Of a stretch of 64,000 bases of DNA, positions 24,433 through 33,113 are shown piece by piece. The number at the start of each line of letters is the position of its first letter. Within the stretch, counting starts at the first letter, position 1. The translations under genes and the position numbers were made by a program. The stretch is from Candidatus Zixiibacteriota bacterium (GTDB taxonomy: Bacteria > Zixibacteria > MSB-5A5 > GN15 > FEB-12): positions 124,001 through 188,000 of the forward strand of contig JAVEYB010000004.1 in assembly GCA_034003725.1 (NCBI GenBank), written 5' to 3'. The notes under the pieces are model-generated. The model searched no databases and was not told the origin of the DNA. It saw only the letters and a list, made by a program, of their open reading frames with translations.

Positions 24433-25893
24433 ATGACGGTAAACCCACATCCGGCCGCTTCGGCGCTCGGCAAGCGCCCAATGTCCATCCGGTCGCTGGA
24501 TATGCCTGCTGATCTCGAGACGCCCGTCACGGCGTTTCTCAAGCTGAGGGGGCATGGGGCCAAAATCCTGCTCGAATCAGTCGAACGCGGCGTTCAACTC
24601 GGAAGGTATTCGTTTATCGGCATCGCGCCGGACACGAAAGTCACGATCAGTACCGCCGGCGCTGCTATTGAACGGCCACAGGGGGTATCACTCATCCCGG
24701 CCGACGTCGTCCGACAGGATCCACTCGCCTGTCTCAAATCTCTGCTCGGTTCATATGCCCCGCGCGACGATCAGAGCCTTCCTCCGCTGCTCGGCGGCCT
24801 GGTAGGCTATATCGGCTATGATGTGGTCCGTTCCATTGAAAGAATCCCCGAACTCAGACCTGATAATCTCGGGCTGCCGAGTGCCATGCTGTATTTGGTC
24901 GAGACGCTGCTCGTATTCGATCACGTACAGCATCGCCTTCGACTTATAACGTTGTCGGAATGTGATGAATCCGACAGAGCCCAGGCCCGCCTTGAAAGTC
25001 TTGCAGCGGCCCTGCGCAAACCGCTCAGCCACTCTCCGATTCGCGGCGTGGCCGCGGGGGTCGAACCGCAGTCGGAATTCACGAAACCGGCATTTTGTGC
25101 CGCCGTGGAACGCATAAAAGAGTACATAAGCGCGGGCGAGGTTTATCAGTTGGTGCTGTCCCGACGGCTTACCGGCCATACCGACGCCGACTCGTTTACC
25201 ATTTACCGCGCTCTCCGTATGCTCAACCCGTCTCCGTACCTGTTTTATCTCGATTTTGGAGACACGAAGCTCATCGGCTCGTCGCCGGAAGCGCTGGTCA
25301 CGCTGTCCGGACGCGAAGCAACTGTCCGCCCGATTGCCGGAACGCGGCCCCGCGGAGAATCCGCCGAAGAAGACCACCGCATGGCGGCGGAACTCCTGTC
25401 GGACGAGAAAGAACGCGCCGAACACGTTATGCTGGTTGACCTCGGTCGAAACGATCTTGGCCGGTGCTGTACGGTCGGATCCGTACGGGTCAGCGAGTTC
25501 ATGGAGATTGAGCGGTTCTCCCACGTAATGCACATGACCTCAACCGTGAAAGGTATGCTGCGCGACTCGCTGGACCAATTTGACCTGTTCCGCGCGGCAT
25601 TCCCGGCCGGGACTGTCACCGGCGCTCCGAAGATCAGGGCGATGCAACTCATTGAGGAATTGGAGATGCAGCAGCGCGGACCCTACGCAGGGGCAGTCGG
25701 ATACTTCTCTCTGTCAGGAGACATGGACTGGTGCATAGCGATACGCACGATAGTCATGCAAGGCTCGCTTTATCATCTCCAGGCGGGGGCGGGCATAGTC
25801 GCTGACTCCGTTCCCGAGCGCGAGTTCGACGAGACACGGCACAAGCTGGCCGCCCTGCAACGTGCGATCGCGGCGGCAGAGGAGGGTTTCTGA
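24433..25893 (+). CDS. trpE: Anthranilate synthase component I
   Basis: Encodes 486 residues, usual for TrpE. It makes anthranilate from chorismate using ammonia delivered by TrpG. The N-terminal LLES (residues 46-49) is the element that binds feedback-inhibiting tryptophan. The catalytic domain has YQLVLSRR, PSPYLFYLDF, PIAGTRPRG, LVDLGRNDLGR, HVMHMTSTVKG and GAPKIRAMQLI, all conserved. AGGA lies 5-6 bases before the ATG. It is first in the trp operon immediately after the attenuator, and overlaps trpG in TGATG. Could in principle be PabB-like, but the complete trp operon and the LLES element settle it. Confidence 0.96.
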   Translation: MTVNPHPAASALGKRPMSIRSLDMPADLETPVTAFLKLRGHGAKILLESVERGVQLGRYSFIGIAPDTKVTISTAGAAIERPQGVSLIPADVVRQDPLACLKSLLGSYAPRDDQSLPPLLGGLVGYIGYDVVRSIERIPELRPDNLGLPSAMLYLVETLLVFDHVQHRLRLITLSECDESDRAQARLESLAAALRKPLSHSPIRGVAAGVEPQSEFTKPAFCAAVERIKEYISAGEVYQLVLSRRLTGHTDADSFTIYRALRMLNPSPYLFYLDFGDTKLIGSSPEALVTLSGREATVRPIAGTRPRGESAEEDHRMAAELLSDEKERAEHVMLVDLGRNDLGRCCTVGSVRVSEFMEIERFSHVMHMTSTVKGMLRDSLDQFDLFRAAFPAGTVTGAPKIRAMQLIEELEMQQRGPYAGAVGYFSLSGDMDWCIAIRTIVMQGSLYHLQAGAGIVADSVPEREFDETRHKLAALQRAIAAAEEGF

Positions 25894-26465
25894 TGGTCGT
25901 CCTGATTGATAACTACGATTCGTTTACCTACAACCTCGTTCAGCATGTAGGCGAACTTGGCGCCGAAGTGACGGTGGTTCGCAACGACAGTGTGTCTATC
26001 GAAGACCTGGAAGCGCTCGCCCCCCGCTACCTCATCGTCTCACCCGGCCCGGGCAATCCCGACAGTGCGGGTATTTCAATGGATGCTATCCGGCACTTCT
26101 CTGCGACCACCCCAATTCTCGGCGTCTGCCTGGGTCACCAATGCCTCGCGCAAGTCAACGGCGGCACGGTGCGGCGCGCCGACCGCCTCATGCACGGCAA
26201 GGTATCGCCGATCTACCACCATGCTCGAGGCCTTTTTCAGGGTCTATCAAGCCCGTTCGACGCTACCCGATACCACTCCCTGATTGTCGAGGAGTCGACA
26301 CTCCCGGAGCACTGCGAAGTAACCGCGTACACGTCTGATGGCGAAGTCATGGGACTGCAACTCAAGGACCGCCCGGTCTTCGGTGTGCAATTCCATCCCG
26401 AGTCGATTCTTACCGAACACGGACGGCTCTTGATGAAGAATTTCCTGACGAGGAGCTACTCATGA
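25893..26465 (+). CDS. trpG: Anthranilate synthase component II (glutamine amidotransferase)
   Basis: Encodes 190 residues of a class I glutamine amidotransferase. The nucleophile Cys is in GVCLGHQCLAQ, and the His-Glu pair is in VQFHPESILT. It releases ammonia from glutamine for TrpE. The N-terminus VVLIDNYDSFTYNLVQ is typical for TrpG/PabA. Its ATG shares bases with the trpE stop codon, which couples translation and helps equal stoichiometry. It may also serve a PabB elsewhere in the genome, as in organisms with a single amphibolic TrpG/PabA. Confidence 0.96.
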   Translation: MVVLIDNYDSFTYNLVQHVGELGAEVTVVRNDSVSIEDLEALAPRYLIVSPGPGNPDSAGISMDAIRHFSATTPILGVCLGHQCLAQVNGGTVRRADRLMHGKVSPIYHHARGLFQGLSSPFDATRYHSLIVEESTLPEHCEVTAYTSDGEVMGLQLKDRPVFGVQFHPESILTEHGRLLMKNFLTRSYS

Positions 26466-27487
26466 TATCAGAGGCTATCAAGCGGCTGCTCGAGGGTGAA
26501 GACCTGAGCTGCGAAGACACGCAGGCAGCGATCGAGGGTATTATCGACGGCGCTGTAACCGCCGTCCAGGCCGCTTCGTTTCTCACTGCCCTGCGTATCA
26601 AGGGCGAGTCTGTGGAGGAACTGGTAGGCGCTGCCCGGGTGATGCGCAGCCATGTCACACCGATACCGCATTCTCACGCACGCGTAGTAGACACCTGCGG
26701 GACCGGCGGTGACGGTACGGGAACCTTCAACATTTCAACGACTGTCGCGTTCGTTCTCGCCGCGGCGGGCCTCAGGGTGGCCAAACATGGCAATCGGAGT
26801 ATCTCAAGCCGTTCGGGCAGTGCGGACGTTCTCGAGGCGCTCGGCGCCCGGCTCGATCTCTCGCCCGACCAGGTAGCGGCCTGTATCAACCGGGTCGGCA
26901 TCGGATTTCTCTATGCGCCGAGCCTGCATCCGGCAATGCGTGCTATCGCTCCGGTTCGTCGCGAGCTTGGCTTCCGCACGGTATTCAACCTGCTGGGCCC
27001 GCTAACCAACCCGGCGGCAGCGTCACATCAAATCATCGGGGTCTTCGATCCCGCGTACACCGAACTACTGGCCCAAGCGGCATCAGCGCTGGGCTTGCAG
27101 AGGGTGTTCGTCGTTTATAACTCACATGGACTCGATGAATTGGCCACCTGCGGCACAAATCGAGTCTCGACATTCGAATGCGGGACGGTGCGCACGTTTG
27201 ACATTGATCCGAGGCAACTCGGCTTCCAGCCTTGCTCGGCCGAATCACTGCGCGGTGGCGACGCGGTTGACAACGCCGAGATCACGCGGCGAGTGCTTGC
27301 GGGCGAACCGGGACCGGCGCTTGACACTGTCGTGCTGAACGCTGCCCTCGGACTGTTTTGCGCGGGTGCCGCTGACAGCCTCCCCGAGGGGATTGCCATC
27401 GCGCGAGAGACAATTGAATCGGGAGCCGCCGGCGAAACCCTGAACAGATTCGTAACCTTCACCAATCGGGTGCATCGTGCTGCATGA
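26462..27487 (+). CDS. trpD: Anthranilate phosphoribosyltransferase
   Basis: Encodes 341 residues, full length for TrpD. It joins anthranilate to phosphoribosyl pyrophosphate. The PRPP-binding glycine loop CGTGGDGTGTFNIST and the KHGNRSISSRSGSADVLEALG segment are intact, as is NLLGPLTNPA. The ATGA overlap with trpG (start at 26462, trpG stop ending 26465) gives translational coupling. It is separate from trpG, unlike the fused TrpGD of enterobacteria. Confidence 0.96.
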   Translation: MISEAIKRLLEGEDLSCEDTQAAIEGIIDGAVTAVQAASFLTALRIKGESVEELVGAARVMRSHVTPIPHSHARVVDTCGTGGDGTGTFNISTTVAFVLAAAGLRVAKHGNRSISSRSGSADVLEALGARLDLSPDQVAACINRVGIGFLYAPSLHPAMRAIAPVRRELGFRTVFNLLGPLTNPAAASHQIIGVFDPAYTELLAQAASALGLQRVFVVYNSHGLDELATCGTNRVSTFECGTVRTFDIDPRQLGFQPCSAESLRGGDAVDNAEITRRVLAGEPGPALDTVVLNAALGLFCAGAADSLPEGIAIARETIESGAAGETLNRFVTFTNRVHRAA

Positions 27488-28253
27488 GATCGTGAAACAC
27501 AAACGCGCCGAGCTTGCCGCACTCTCGCGCCGGGGGATCGTCGGCCTCCGCGAAATTGTCGGCAGTCTCCCCCCGGTTAAAAGTCTTCGGGAAGCCCTGC
27601 TTCGGGGTCCGGGTGTCTCTCTGATCGCGGAAATCAAACGTCGTTCTCCGTCACGGGGTATGTTAGCACAATCGGTCAACGTTGCGCAACGCGCCGAATT
27701 GTACCAGCGGGCCGGCGCGCATGCGGTTTCCGTGCTTACCGACAGCCGCTTTTTTCATGGTTCGGCTGATGATCTCAAGCTTGCCCGCTCCCGAGTTTCT
27801 GTCCCCATCCTGCGAAAAGACTTCATCCTTTCGGAGTATCAGGTCTATGAGTCCCGGGCCATCGGCGCCGACGCAATCCTGTTGATCGTAGCGGCGCTCC
27901 GGCCGGAAGAACTCGAGTCGTACTTTCATCTGGCGTTGTCAATCGGACTCGAAGTGCTGGTTGAGGTGCACGATGAGACTGAAGCAGCCGCGGCCTGCGC
28001 AATCGGCGCAGGAGTTATCGGTATTAACAATCGTGACCTCAGGACCTTCACGGTGGACCTCTCGGTCACGGAACGGGTCGTTCCTTTCTTGCCCGACAAC
28101 GTAGCCATCGTCTCCGAGAGCGGCGTGAAGAACGCCGACGATCTTGTGCGGCTGCGAACCGCCGGAGTGCACGCCGCGCTCGTAGGTGAATCGCTTATGA
28201 CTGCGACCGACCCAGCTGCGATGATCGGTAATCTTCTGAGGGCGGCCGTATGA
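27477..28253 (+). CDS. trpC: Indole-3-glycerol-phosphate synthase
   Basis: Encodes 258 residues of the (beta/alpha)8 IGPS family. It uses a GTG start that overlaps the end of trpD by 11 bases. Conserved blocks: IAEIKRRSPSRG, VSVLTDSRFFHGS, ILRKDFILSEYQVYESRA, GINNRDLRTF and VSESGV. Catalytic lysines lie in AEIKRRSPS and LRKDF and the glutamates in SESG and VEVH. It closes the pyrrole ring to give indole-3-glycerol phosphate. Not fused to TrpF, which follows as a separate gene overlapping by ATGA. Confidence 0.96.
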   Translation: MLHEIVKHKRAELAALSRRGIVGLREIVGSLPPVKSLREALLRGPGVSLIAEIKRRSPSRGMLAQSVNVAQRAELYQRAGAHAVSVLTDSRFFHGSADDLKLARSRVSVPILRKDFILSEYQVYESRAIGADAILLIVAALRPEELESYFHLALSIGLEVLVEVHDETEAAAACAIGAGVIGINNRDLRTFTVDLSVTERVVPFLPDNVAIVSESGVKNADDLVRLRTAGVHAALVGESLMTATDPAAMIGNLLRAAV

Positions 28254-28906
28254 CCAGGGTGAAGATATGCGGTGTCACAAACACCGGCGACGCCGTTGCA
28301 GCTATCAACGCCGGCGCCGACATGATCGGGTTCGTATTCGCACCGAGCCCCCGACAAGTCACTCCGGCGGCCGTGAAGGAGATCATCGGAGAGCTGTCGC
28401 ACATGGTGATTACGGTCGGCGTGTTTGCGAACGAAGATGCCTCTCACGCTGCCCTGATTTCGCAGGACTGCGGCATCGATATGCTTCAGCTGCATGGCGC
28501 CGTTTCCGGAGACACTACCGTAGACATTCCGATCATCCGTGCCGTTTCCCGACCGGCCGATCTCGAATGCATCCAACTATCCAATTGGAGGTATGTGTTG
28601 CTTGACGGATCTCATCCGTCCCTTCACGGAGGGACCGGACGAGTCTGCGACTGGACTGCTGCCTCCCGGATAGCGCGGCTGCAGGATTTATTTCTCGCGG
28701 GCGGGCTTACACCTGAAAACGTCGGTGAGGCTCTATCACAGGTGCGGCCGTATGCGGTAGACGTGTCTAGTGGCGTCGAACACGCGCCGGGCCGCAAAGA
28801 TCACAAAAAGATCCAACACTTCATACACGAGGTACGCTCATGGGAGTGCCGAATGCGCGCGGCTATTTCGGGAAATTCGGGGGACGGTTTGTCCCCGAGA
28901 CACTGA
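28250..28906 (+). CDS. trpF: Phosphoribosylanthranilate isomerase
   Basis: Encodes 218 residues. KICGVTN contains the catalytic Cys (residue 7), and VDVSSGVE near the C-terminus includes the catalytic Asp; LQLHGA and [10 protein letters not shown] are also conserved. It performs the Amadori rearrangement of phosphoribosylanthranilate. The normal family C-terminus is reached at HFIHEVR. The last 15-16 residues are an extension created because the frame runs 67 bases into trpB before stopping. Translation is coupled to trpC (ATGA overlap). The order C-F-B-A is conserved in many bacteria. Confidence 0.95.
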   Translation: MTRVKICGVTNTGDAVAAINAGADMIGFVFAPSPRQVTPAAVKEIIGELSHMVITVGVFANEDASHAALISQDCGIDMLQLHGAVSGDTTVDIPIIRAVSRPADLECIQLSNWRYVLLDGSHPSLHGGTGRVCDWTAASRIARLQDLFLAGGLTPENVGEALSQVRPYAVDVSSGVEHAPGRKDHKKIQHFIHEVRSWECRMRAAISGNSGDGLSPRH

Positions 28907-30069
28907 TGGCAGCGCTTACGCAACTGGAACGTGAGTACTGGTCCGCGCGGCGAGACCCGGTCTTTCGCCGCGAATTGCACGCCTTGCTGCGCGATTTTGT
29001 AGGGCGGCGGACGCCGCTGTATTTCGCCGAACGACTGACCGACCGTTGGATGGGGCCCCGCGTATACCTCAAACGCGAAGACCTCAACCATACGGGAGCG
29101 CACAAAATCAACAACTGCATCGGCCAGGCCCTGCTGACTCGCCGCATGGGAAAGCGGAGGGTCATTGCGGAGACCGGCGCCGGCCAGCACGGCGTCGCAG
29201 TAGCAACGGTCGCAGCCCGCTTCGGCTTCTCCTGTACCGTCTACATGGGAGCCCAGGATATTAAACGGCAGGCTCCCAACGTTCTCCGCATGACCCTGCT
29301 CGGCGCCGAAGTCGTGCCTGTTACCGGAGGCAGCGGTACATTGAAGGACGCCACCAACGAAGCGATGCGCGATTGGGTGGCGAGCGTCGAGCATACCCAT
29401 TACATCATCGGATCAACCGTTGGTCCGCATCCCTTCCCCATGATCGTCCGCGACTTCCAATCCGTCATCGGTCGTGAGACTCGTCGGCAGGCCTTGCGGT
29501 CAACCGGTCGGTTTCCAGATGTCATCGTCGCCTGCGTCGGCGGCGGCAGCAACGCCCTGGGTATGTTCCACCCCTTCGTGCGCGAGAAGCAAGTGCGGTT
29601 GGTGGGCGTCGAGTCGGCTGGTGACGGCCTCGCATCCGGCCGTCACGCGGCTACTCTCTCCTGCGGCAAACCGGGCGTCCTCCACGGCAGTTTCAGTTTC
29701 ATGCTCCAGAGCACCGACGGTCAGGTACAGGAAACACACACGATTTCCGCTGGATTGGACTATCCCGGTGTCGGCCCGGAGCACAGCTATCTTCGCGAAT
29801 CGGGACGAGTCGAGTACGTGACCGCGACCGATCGCGAGGCACTCGATGCATTCAATGAACTGAGTCGATACGAAGGCATCATCCCCGCCCTTGAGTCGTC
29901 ATTCGCCCTCGCCGGCGCCCGGAAGGTGGCGGCAACAATGCGACAAGACGCGATTCTTGTCGTAAACCTGTCCGGACGCGGCGACAAAGACCTCGGCACG
30001 GTCGCCGATCTTATCACAAACCAGGTGTCTGAATCCGAACCCACAGCCGAACGAAAGGCGGCCTCATGA
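28840..30069 (+). CDS. trpB: Tryptophan synthase beta chain
   Basis: Encodes 409 residues of the TrpB1 type that pairs with TrpA. PLP lysine is K89 in HTGAHKINN. Catalytic Glu is in AETGAGQHG, the PLP phosphate loop is CVGGGSNA, and GPEHSYL and EGIIPALES are present. It condenses indole with serine to make tryptophan. GAGG lies 7 bases before the ATG, inside the 3' end of trpF, a 67-base overlap that is longer than the other junctions in the operon. The C-terminus has a short hydrophilic tail ([11 protein letters not shown]). Confidence 0.97.
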   Translation: MGVPNARGYFGKFGGRFVPETLMAALTQLEREYWSARRDPVFRRELHALLRDFVGRRTPLYFAERLTDRWMGPRVYLKREDLNHTGAHKINNCIGQALLTRRMGKRRVIAETGAGQHGVAVATVAARFGFSCTVYMGAQDIKRQAPNVLRMTLLGAEVVPVTGGSGTLKDATNEAMRDWVASVEHTHYIIGSTVGPHPFPMIVRDFQSVIGRETRRQALRSTGRFPDVIVACVGGGSNALGMFHPFVREKQVRLVGVESAGDGLASGRHAATLSCGKPGVLHGSFSFMLQSTDGQVQETHTISAGLDYPGVGPEHSYLRESGRVEYVTATDREALDAFNELSRYEGIIPALESSFALAGARKVAATMRQDAILVVNLSGRGDKDLGTVADLITNQVSESEPTAERKAAS

Positions 30070-30893
30070 ATCTTCCAACTCGTCGTTTTTCTTCCGTGCG
30101 CCGCGCGTTTGTCCCGTACCTCATGGCGGGGTACCCGGATCCCGACACGTTTTGCAGGCTCTTTCGAGACGTATGTGTTGCCGGCGCAGACATTGTTGAA
30201 GTCGGCATTCCTTTTTCTGATCCGCTGGCTGACGGACCGACCATCCAGCATGCGTCGGAACGCGCGCTTGCTCACGGAGTCACGGTATCGCAGGCGCTCT
30301 CGATGCTCGCTGAGTGCGGTGCGAGTAGCTCGACACCAGCCGTGATCATGAGTTATCTGAACCCGCTCCTGCAATATGGGCTGGAGCGGTTCGCGCGGGA
30401 GGCGCACCGCGTGGGCGTACGCGGGTTGATCGTCCCCGACACCATCGTTGAAGAGACTGCACCGCTCGAACGCATCTGTCGCTCGTGCGGAATCGACCTG
30501 GTCCAGTTGCTCGCCCCAACGTCACCCCCTGAGCGCCAGCAGCTGATCCTTCAGCGAACGCGCGGTTTTGTGTACCTGGTGTCAGTCGCCGGGGTGACCG
30601 GCGCCCGCCCGTTGCTCGCCGACGATCTTGTCCAGTGGATCGCGCACATCAAGGCACAAAGCCCGGTGCCGGTGGTTGTCGGTTTCGGCATTTCCACCCC
30701 CGAGCAGGCCGCCCGGGTTGCGAGCGAAGCTGACGGCGTGGTTATCGGAAGCGCCATCATAGACATCGTCCGACACAGCACTTCGTCCGACGCGGCGTGT
30801 GCAGAAGTGAAAGCGTTTACGTCTGCAGTTCGTCATGCTCTCGACGCTGTTCCGCCCGTAACACAATCACCCCTACCATCGAGGCGAATATGA
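30066..30893 (+). CDS. trpA: Tryptophan synthase alpha chain
   Basis: Encodes 275 residues. It cleaves indole-3-glycerol phosphate and passes indole through a tunnel to TrpB. Conserved [18 protein letters not shown] contains the catalytic Glu, GLIVPD the catalytic Asp region, [10 protein letters not shown] the phosphate loop and VVVGFGIST the substrate site. Translationally coupled on both sides by ATGA overlaps, with trpB at 30066 and the DAHP synthase gene at 30890. Confidence 0.96.
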   Translation: MNLPTRRFSSVRRAFVPYLMAGYPDPDTFCRLFRDVCVAGADIVEVGIPFSDPLADGPTIQHASERALAHGVTVSQALSMLAECGASSSTPAVIMSYLNPLLQYGLERFAREAHRVGVRGLIVPDTIVEETAPLERICRSCGIDLVQLLAPTSPPERQQLILQRTRGFVYLVSVAGVTGARPLLADDLVQWIAHIKAQSPVPVVVGFGISTPEQAARVASEADGVVIGSAIIDIVRHSTSSDAACAEVKAFTSAVRHALDAVPPVTQSPLPSRRI

Positions 30894-31906
30894 CGGTTGT
30901 TGTAATGAGACCGGGGGCTACCGTACGTGAGATCAGTTCGGTTCTGAAGAAGGTCGAGTCGCTCGGTTACCGCCCCCACCTTTCGCAGGGAAACGGACGG
31001 ACGGCAATCGGCCTTATCGGCAACGGGTCGGAGCTTAGTCTGCAGGACATACTGTCGCTGCCGGGCGTGGCGGAGATCGCACCGGTCGCCAAGCCGTTCA
31101 AGCTCGGCAGCCGGGAATTCCGCAACACCGCGACCGAGGTGGCGGTTGGCGATGTCGTCATCGGCGGCGACCGCGTGATAATGATGGCCGGGCCATGCTC
31201 GGTGGAATCGCGTGAACAGACGATGATGATCGCCGAGTCCGTGGCCGGCTCGGGTGGTCATATCCTTCGCGGCGGCGCCTTCAAACCGCGAACCTCACCG
31301 TACAGTTTCCGTGGCCTGGGGGAGGCGGGACTGAAGATTCTTGCGGAGGCACGACAGCGAACCGGATTGCCCATCGTCACTGAAGTTCTATCGGCGCACG
31401 ATGTCGACCTGGTGTGCGAGTATGCAGACATCATCCAGATAGGTGCCCGCAACATGCAGAATTTTGCGCTCCTCGACGAGCTTGGCCGTCTGACCAAACC
31501 TATTCTGCTGAAACGGGGACTGATGTCGACGATCGAGGAACTGCTCATGTCGGCGGAGTACATACTTGCCGGCGGCAATCCCAACGTCATCCTGTGCGAG
31601 CGAGGGATCCGCAGCTTTGAGAAATACACACGTAATACGCTGGACATCGCCGCTGTGCCCGTACTGAAACAACTGAGCCACCTGCCGGTGGTGGTGGATC
31701 CATCACATGCCACCGGGCGTCGCGACCTGGTTGCCCCGGTCGCGCGGGCGGCCATTGCGGCCGGAGCCGACGGCCTCATCGTCGAAACCCACCAAGACCC
31801 GGATCACGCCCTTTCCGATGGCGATCAGTCGCTTACGTTGTCCCAGTTTGAGCAGTTGATGTCCGACTTGCGGGCTCTTGCATCGGCGGTCGGCCGGTCC
31901 ATGTAG
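30890..31906 (+). CDS. aroF: 3-deoxy-7-phosphoheptulonate (DAHP) synthase, AroA-I-beta type
   Basis: Encodes 338 residues from the ATG at 30890, which overlaps the trpA stop as ATGA; an upstream in-frame ATG at 30797 lies inside trpA and is rejected. It condenses phosphoenolpyruvate and erythrose 4-phosphate, the entry step to aromatic amino acids. Residues 1 to about 85 form a ferredoxin-like regulatory domain ([20 protein letters not shown]), as in Thermotoga DAHPS, where it mediates Tyr/Phe feedback. The barrel follows with [40 protein letters not shown] and [14 protein letters not shown]. Being last in the trp operon, its expression should be linked to tryptophan supply through the attenuator. 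Confidence 0.94.
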   Translation: MTVVVMRPGATVREISSVLKKVESLGYRPHLSQGNGRTAIGLIGNGSELSLQDILSLPGVAEIAPVAKPFKLGSREFRNTATEVAVGDVVIGGDRVIMMAGPCSVESREQTMMIAESVAGSGGHILRGGAFKPRTSPYSFRGLGEAGLKILAEARQRTGLPIVTEVLSAHDVDLVCEYADIIQIGARNMQNFALLDELGRLTKPILLKRGLMSTIEELLMSAEYILAGGNPNVILCERGIRSFEKYTRNTLDIAAVPVLKQLSHLPVVVDPSHATGRRDLVAPVARAAIAAGADGLIVETHQDPDHALSDGDQSLTLSQFEQLMSDLRALASAVGRSM

Positions 31907-31963
31907 CGTCATGAGCGCCCCACGCCCTTTTTTTCGCGTACTTGAGTACGGGTCAGTTAAACA

Positions 31964-31992
31964 TTGACCCGGCGGCTCGACTATAATACTAT
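31964..31992 (+). promoter_or_regulatory. Predicted promoter of the T6SS effector module
   Basis: TTGACC and TACTAT with a 17-base spacer, about 40 bases before the PAAR gene. An overlapping TATAAT with a shorter 12-base spacer is also present, so the exact -10 is unsure. Confidence 0.55.
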
Positions 31993-32034
31993 ACCAGTCG
32001 ATATCCGCACCAGTATCATTCGGAAGGAGACGGC

Positions 32035-33093
32035 ATGGGGAAACCGGCCGCCCGCATGGGCGATCAGACCGCGCACGGCGGCGTTATTGTTAAAGGTCAA
32101 CCGAATGTCCTGATCGGCGGCAAACCCGCGGCCCGGTTAACCGATATGCACACCTGCCCCATGCAGACCCCCGGAACCCCGCCAATCCCCCATGTCGGCG
32201 GCCCGATCGTCGGACCCGGTGCGCCGACGGTCTTGATCGGCGGTATGCCCGCCGCCGTTGTCGGTGATTCCTGCGTCTGTACCGGTCCCCCTGACTCTAT
32301 TGTCGCAGGCTGTACGACCGTCCTGATCGGCCAGGGCGGCGGTGGTGGTGGCGGACTGTCGGGTGCGGGCGCGGGTCCGAAGAAGGGCGAAGCCAAAAGC
32401 GCCGAGGGCAAGGAAGGACATTCGTTGGATGTCGCCTTCGAAGACAATGGCGGTTTGCCCGTCAGCGGCGCCAACTACAGCCTCACCGGACCTGACGGAA
32501 AAGTGATCGAGTCCGGTCCCCTCGCAGGCCGAGTGAAAAAAGGGGGCGTTAAAGAGGGCAGCTATGAAATCGAAATAAAAGCTATCTCCAAAGCCGAATG
32601 GTCGAAGTCCGAAGCCGAAGTCGGCGACAAGCTCTCCCTCAAAGCGAAGACTGCCGGTATCGAGTCCGGCACGGAGGCCACGATGACCGTCTATATGAGA
32701 GACATCAACGCCTCGGACAAGAGCATCGCCCATATCAAGACAAGCGTCAGTGGTGACAAGGTGGAGTGCGACTGGACGTTCGCGGTTGACGAATCTTTGT
32801 TGAAAGCCCAGGATCAAAAGGCTCAGGCCGGTGGTTACTCATCGCCCTCGTTCTACTTCACCGTCGAGGCCGGCGGGTGCCTGGCGCGCTCGGGCATCCT
32901 GCACCTGAAAGATTATCTCGAAATCGAATTGACCGACGAAGACGGCAAGGCGATTGGAGGCGTACCCTACAAAGTGACGCTCCCCAATGGCGAAGTACGG
33001 ACCGGGAAGCTCGATGGCGGCGGCAAAGCCAGAATCGAGAAGGTCCCGCCCGGAAAGGCCCAGGTGGCCTTCGATTTGAAAGCCAAGAAGTAA
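32035..33093 (+). CDS. PAAR-domain T6SS spike tip with Ig/transthyretin-like C-terminal tail
   Basis: Encodes 352 residues; AAGGAG lies 5 bases before the ATG. Residues 1 to about 100 are a PAAR domain (PAARMGDQTAHGG, repeated NVLIGGKPAARLTD, TVLIGGMPAAVVGD and TTVLIGQ) that would cap the VgrG trimer. No pre-PAAR transmembrane segment precedes it. A glycine run (about 102-110) links to a beta-rich tail: an Ig-like part around YMRDINASDK and SFYFTVEAGG, then a transthyretin-like end (YLEIELTDEDGKAIGG, LPNGEVRTGKLDGGGKARI). The tail resembles residues about 110-296 of the protein at 38312. It may be an adaptor that carries the adjacent metalloprotease. No toxin domain is visible in the protein itself. 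Confidence 0.88.
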   Translation: MGKPAARMGDQTAHGGVIVKGQPNVLIGGKPAARLTDMHTCPMQTPGTPPIPHVGGPIVGPGAPTVLIGGMPAAVVGDSCVCTGPPDSIVAGCTTVLIGQGGGGGGGLSGAGAGPKKGEAKSAEGKEGHSLDVAFEDNGGLPVSGANYSLTGPDGKVIESGPLAGRVKKGGVKEGSYEIEIKAISKAEWSKSEAEVGDKLSLKAKTAGIESGTEATMTVYMRDINASDKSIAHIKTSVSGDKVECDWTFAVDESLLKAQDQKAQAGGYSSPSFYFTVEAGGCLARSGILHLKDYLEIELTDEDGKAIGGVPYKVTLPNGEVRTGKLDGGGKARIEKVPPGKAQVAFDLKAKK

Positions 33094-33113
33094 CGGTTCG
33101 AAGAGACAGCGAC

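Noticed and set aside
31907-31963. Terminator after the trp operon at the run of seven T
   Set aside because: No stable stem immediately precedes the T-run; the nearby GTACTTGAGTAC hairpin is after it.
32877-33113. Upstream extension of the metalloprotease frame into the PAAR gene
   Set aside because: The extension is Arg-rich, low-quality sequence antiphase to a well-supported gene. Translation most likely begins after the PAAR stop codon.
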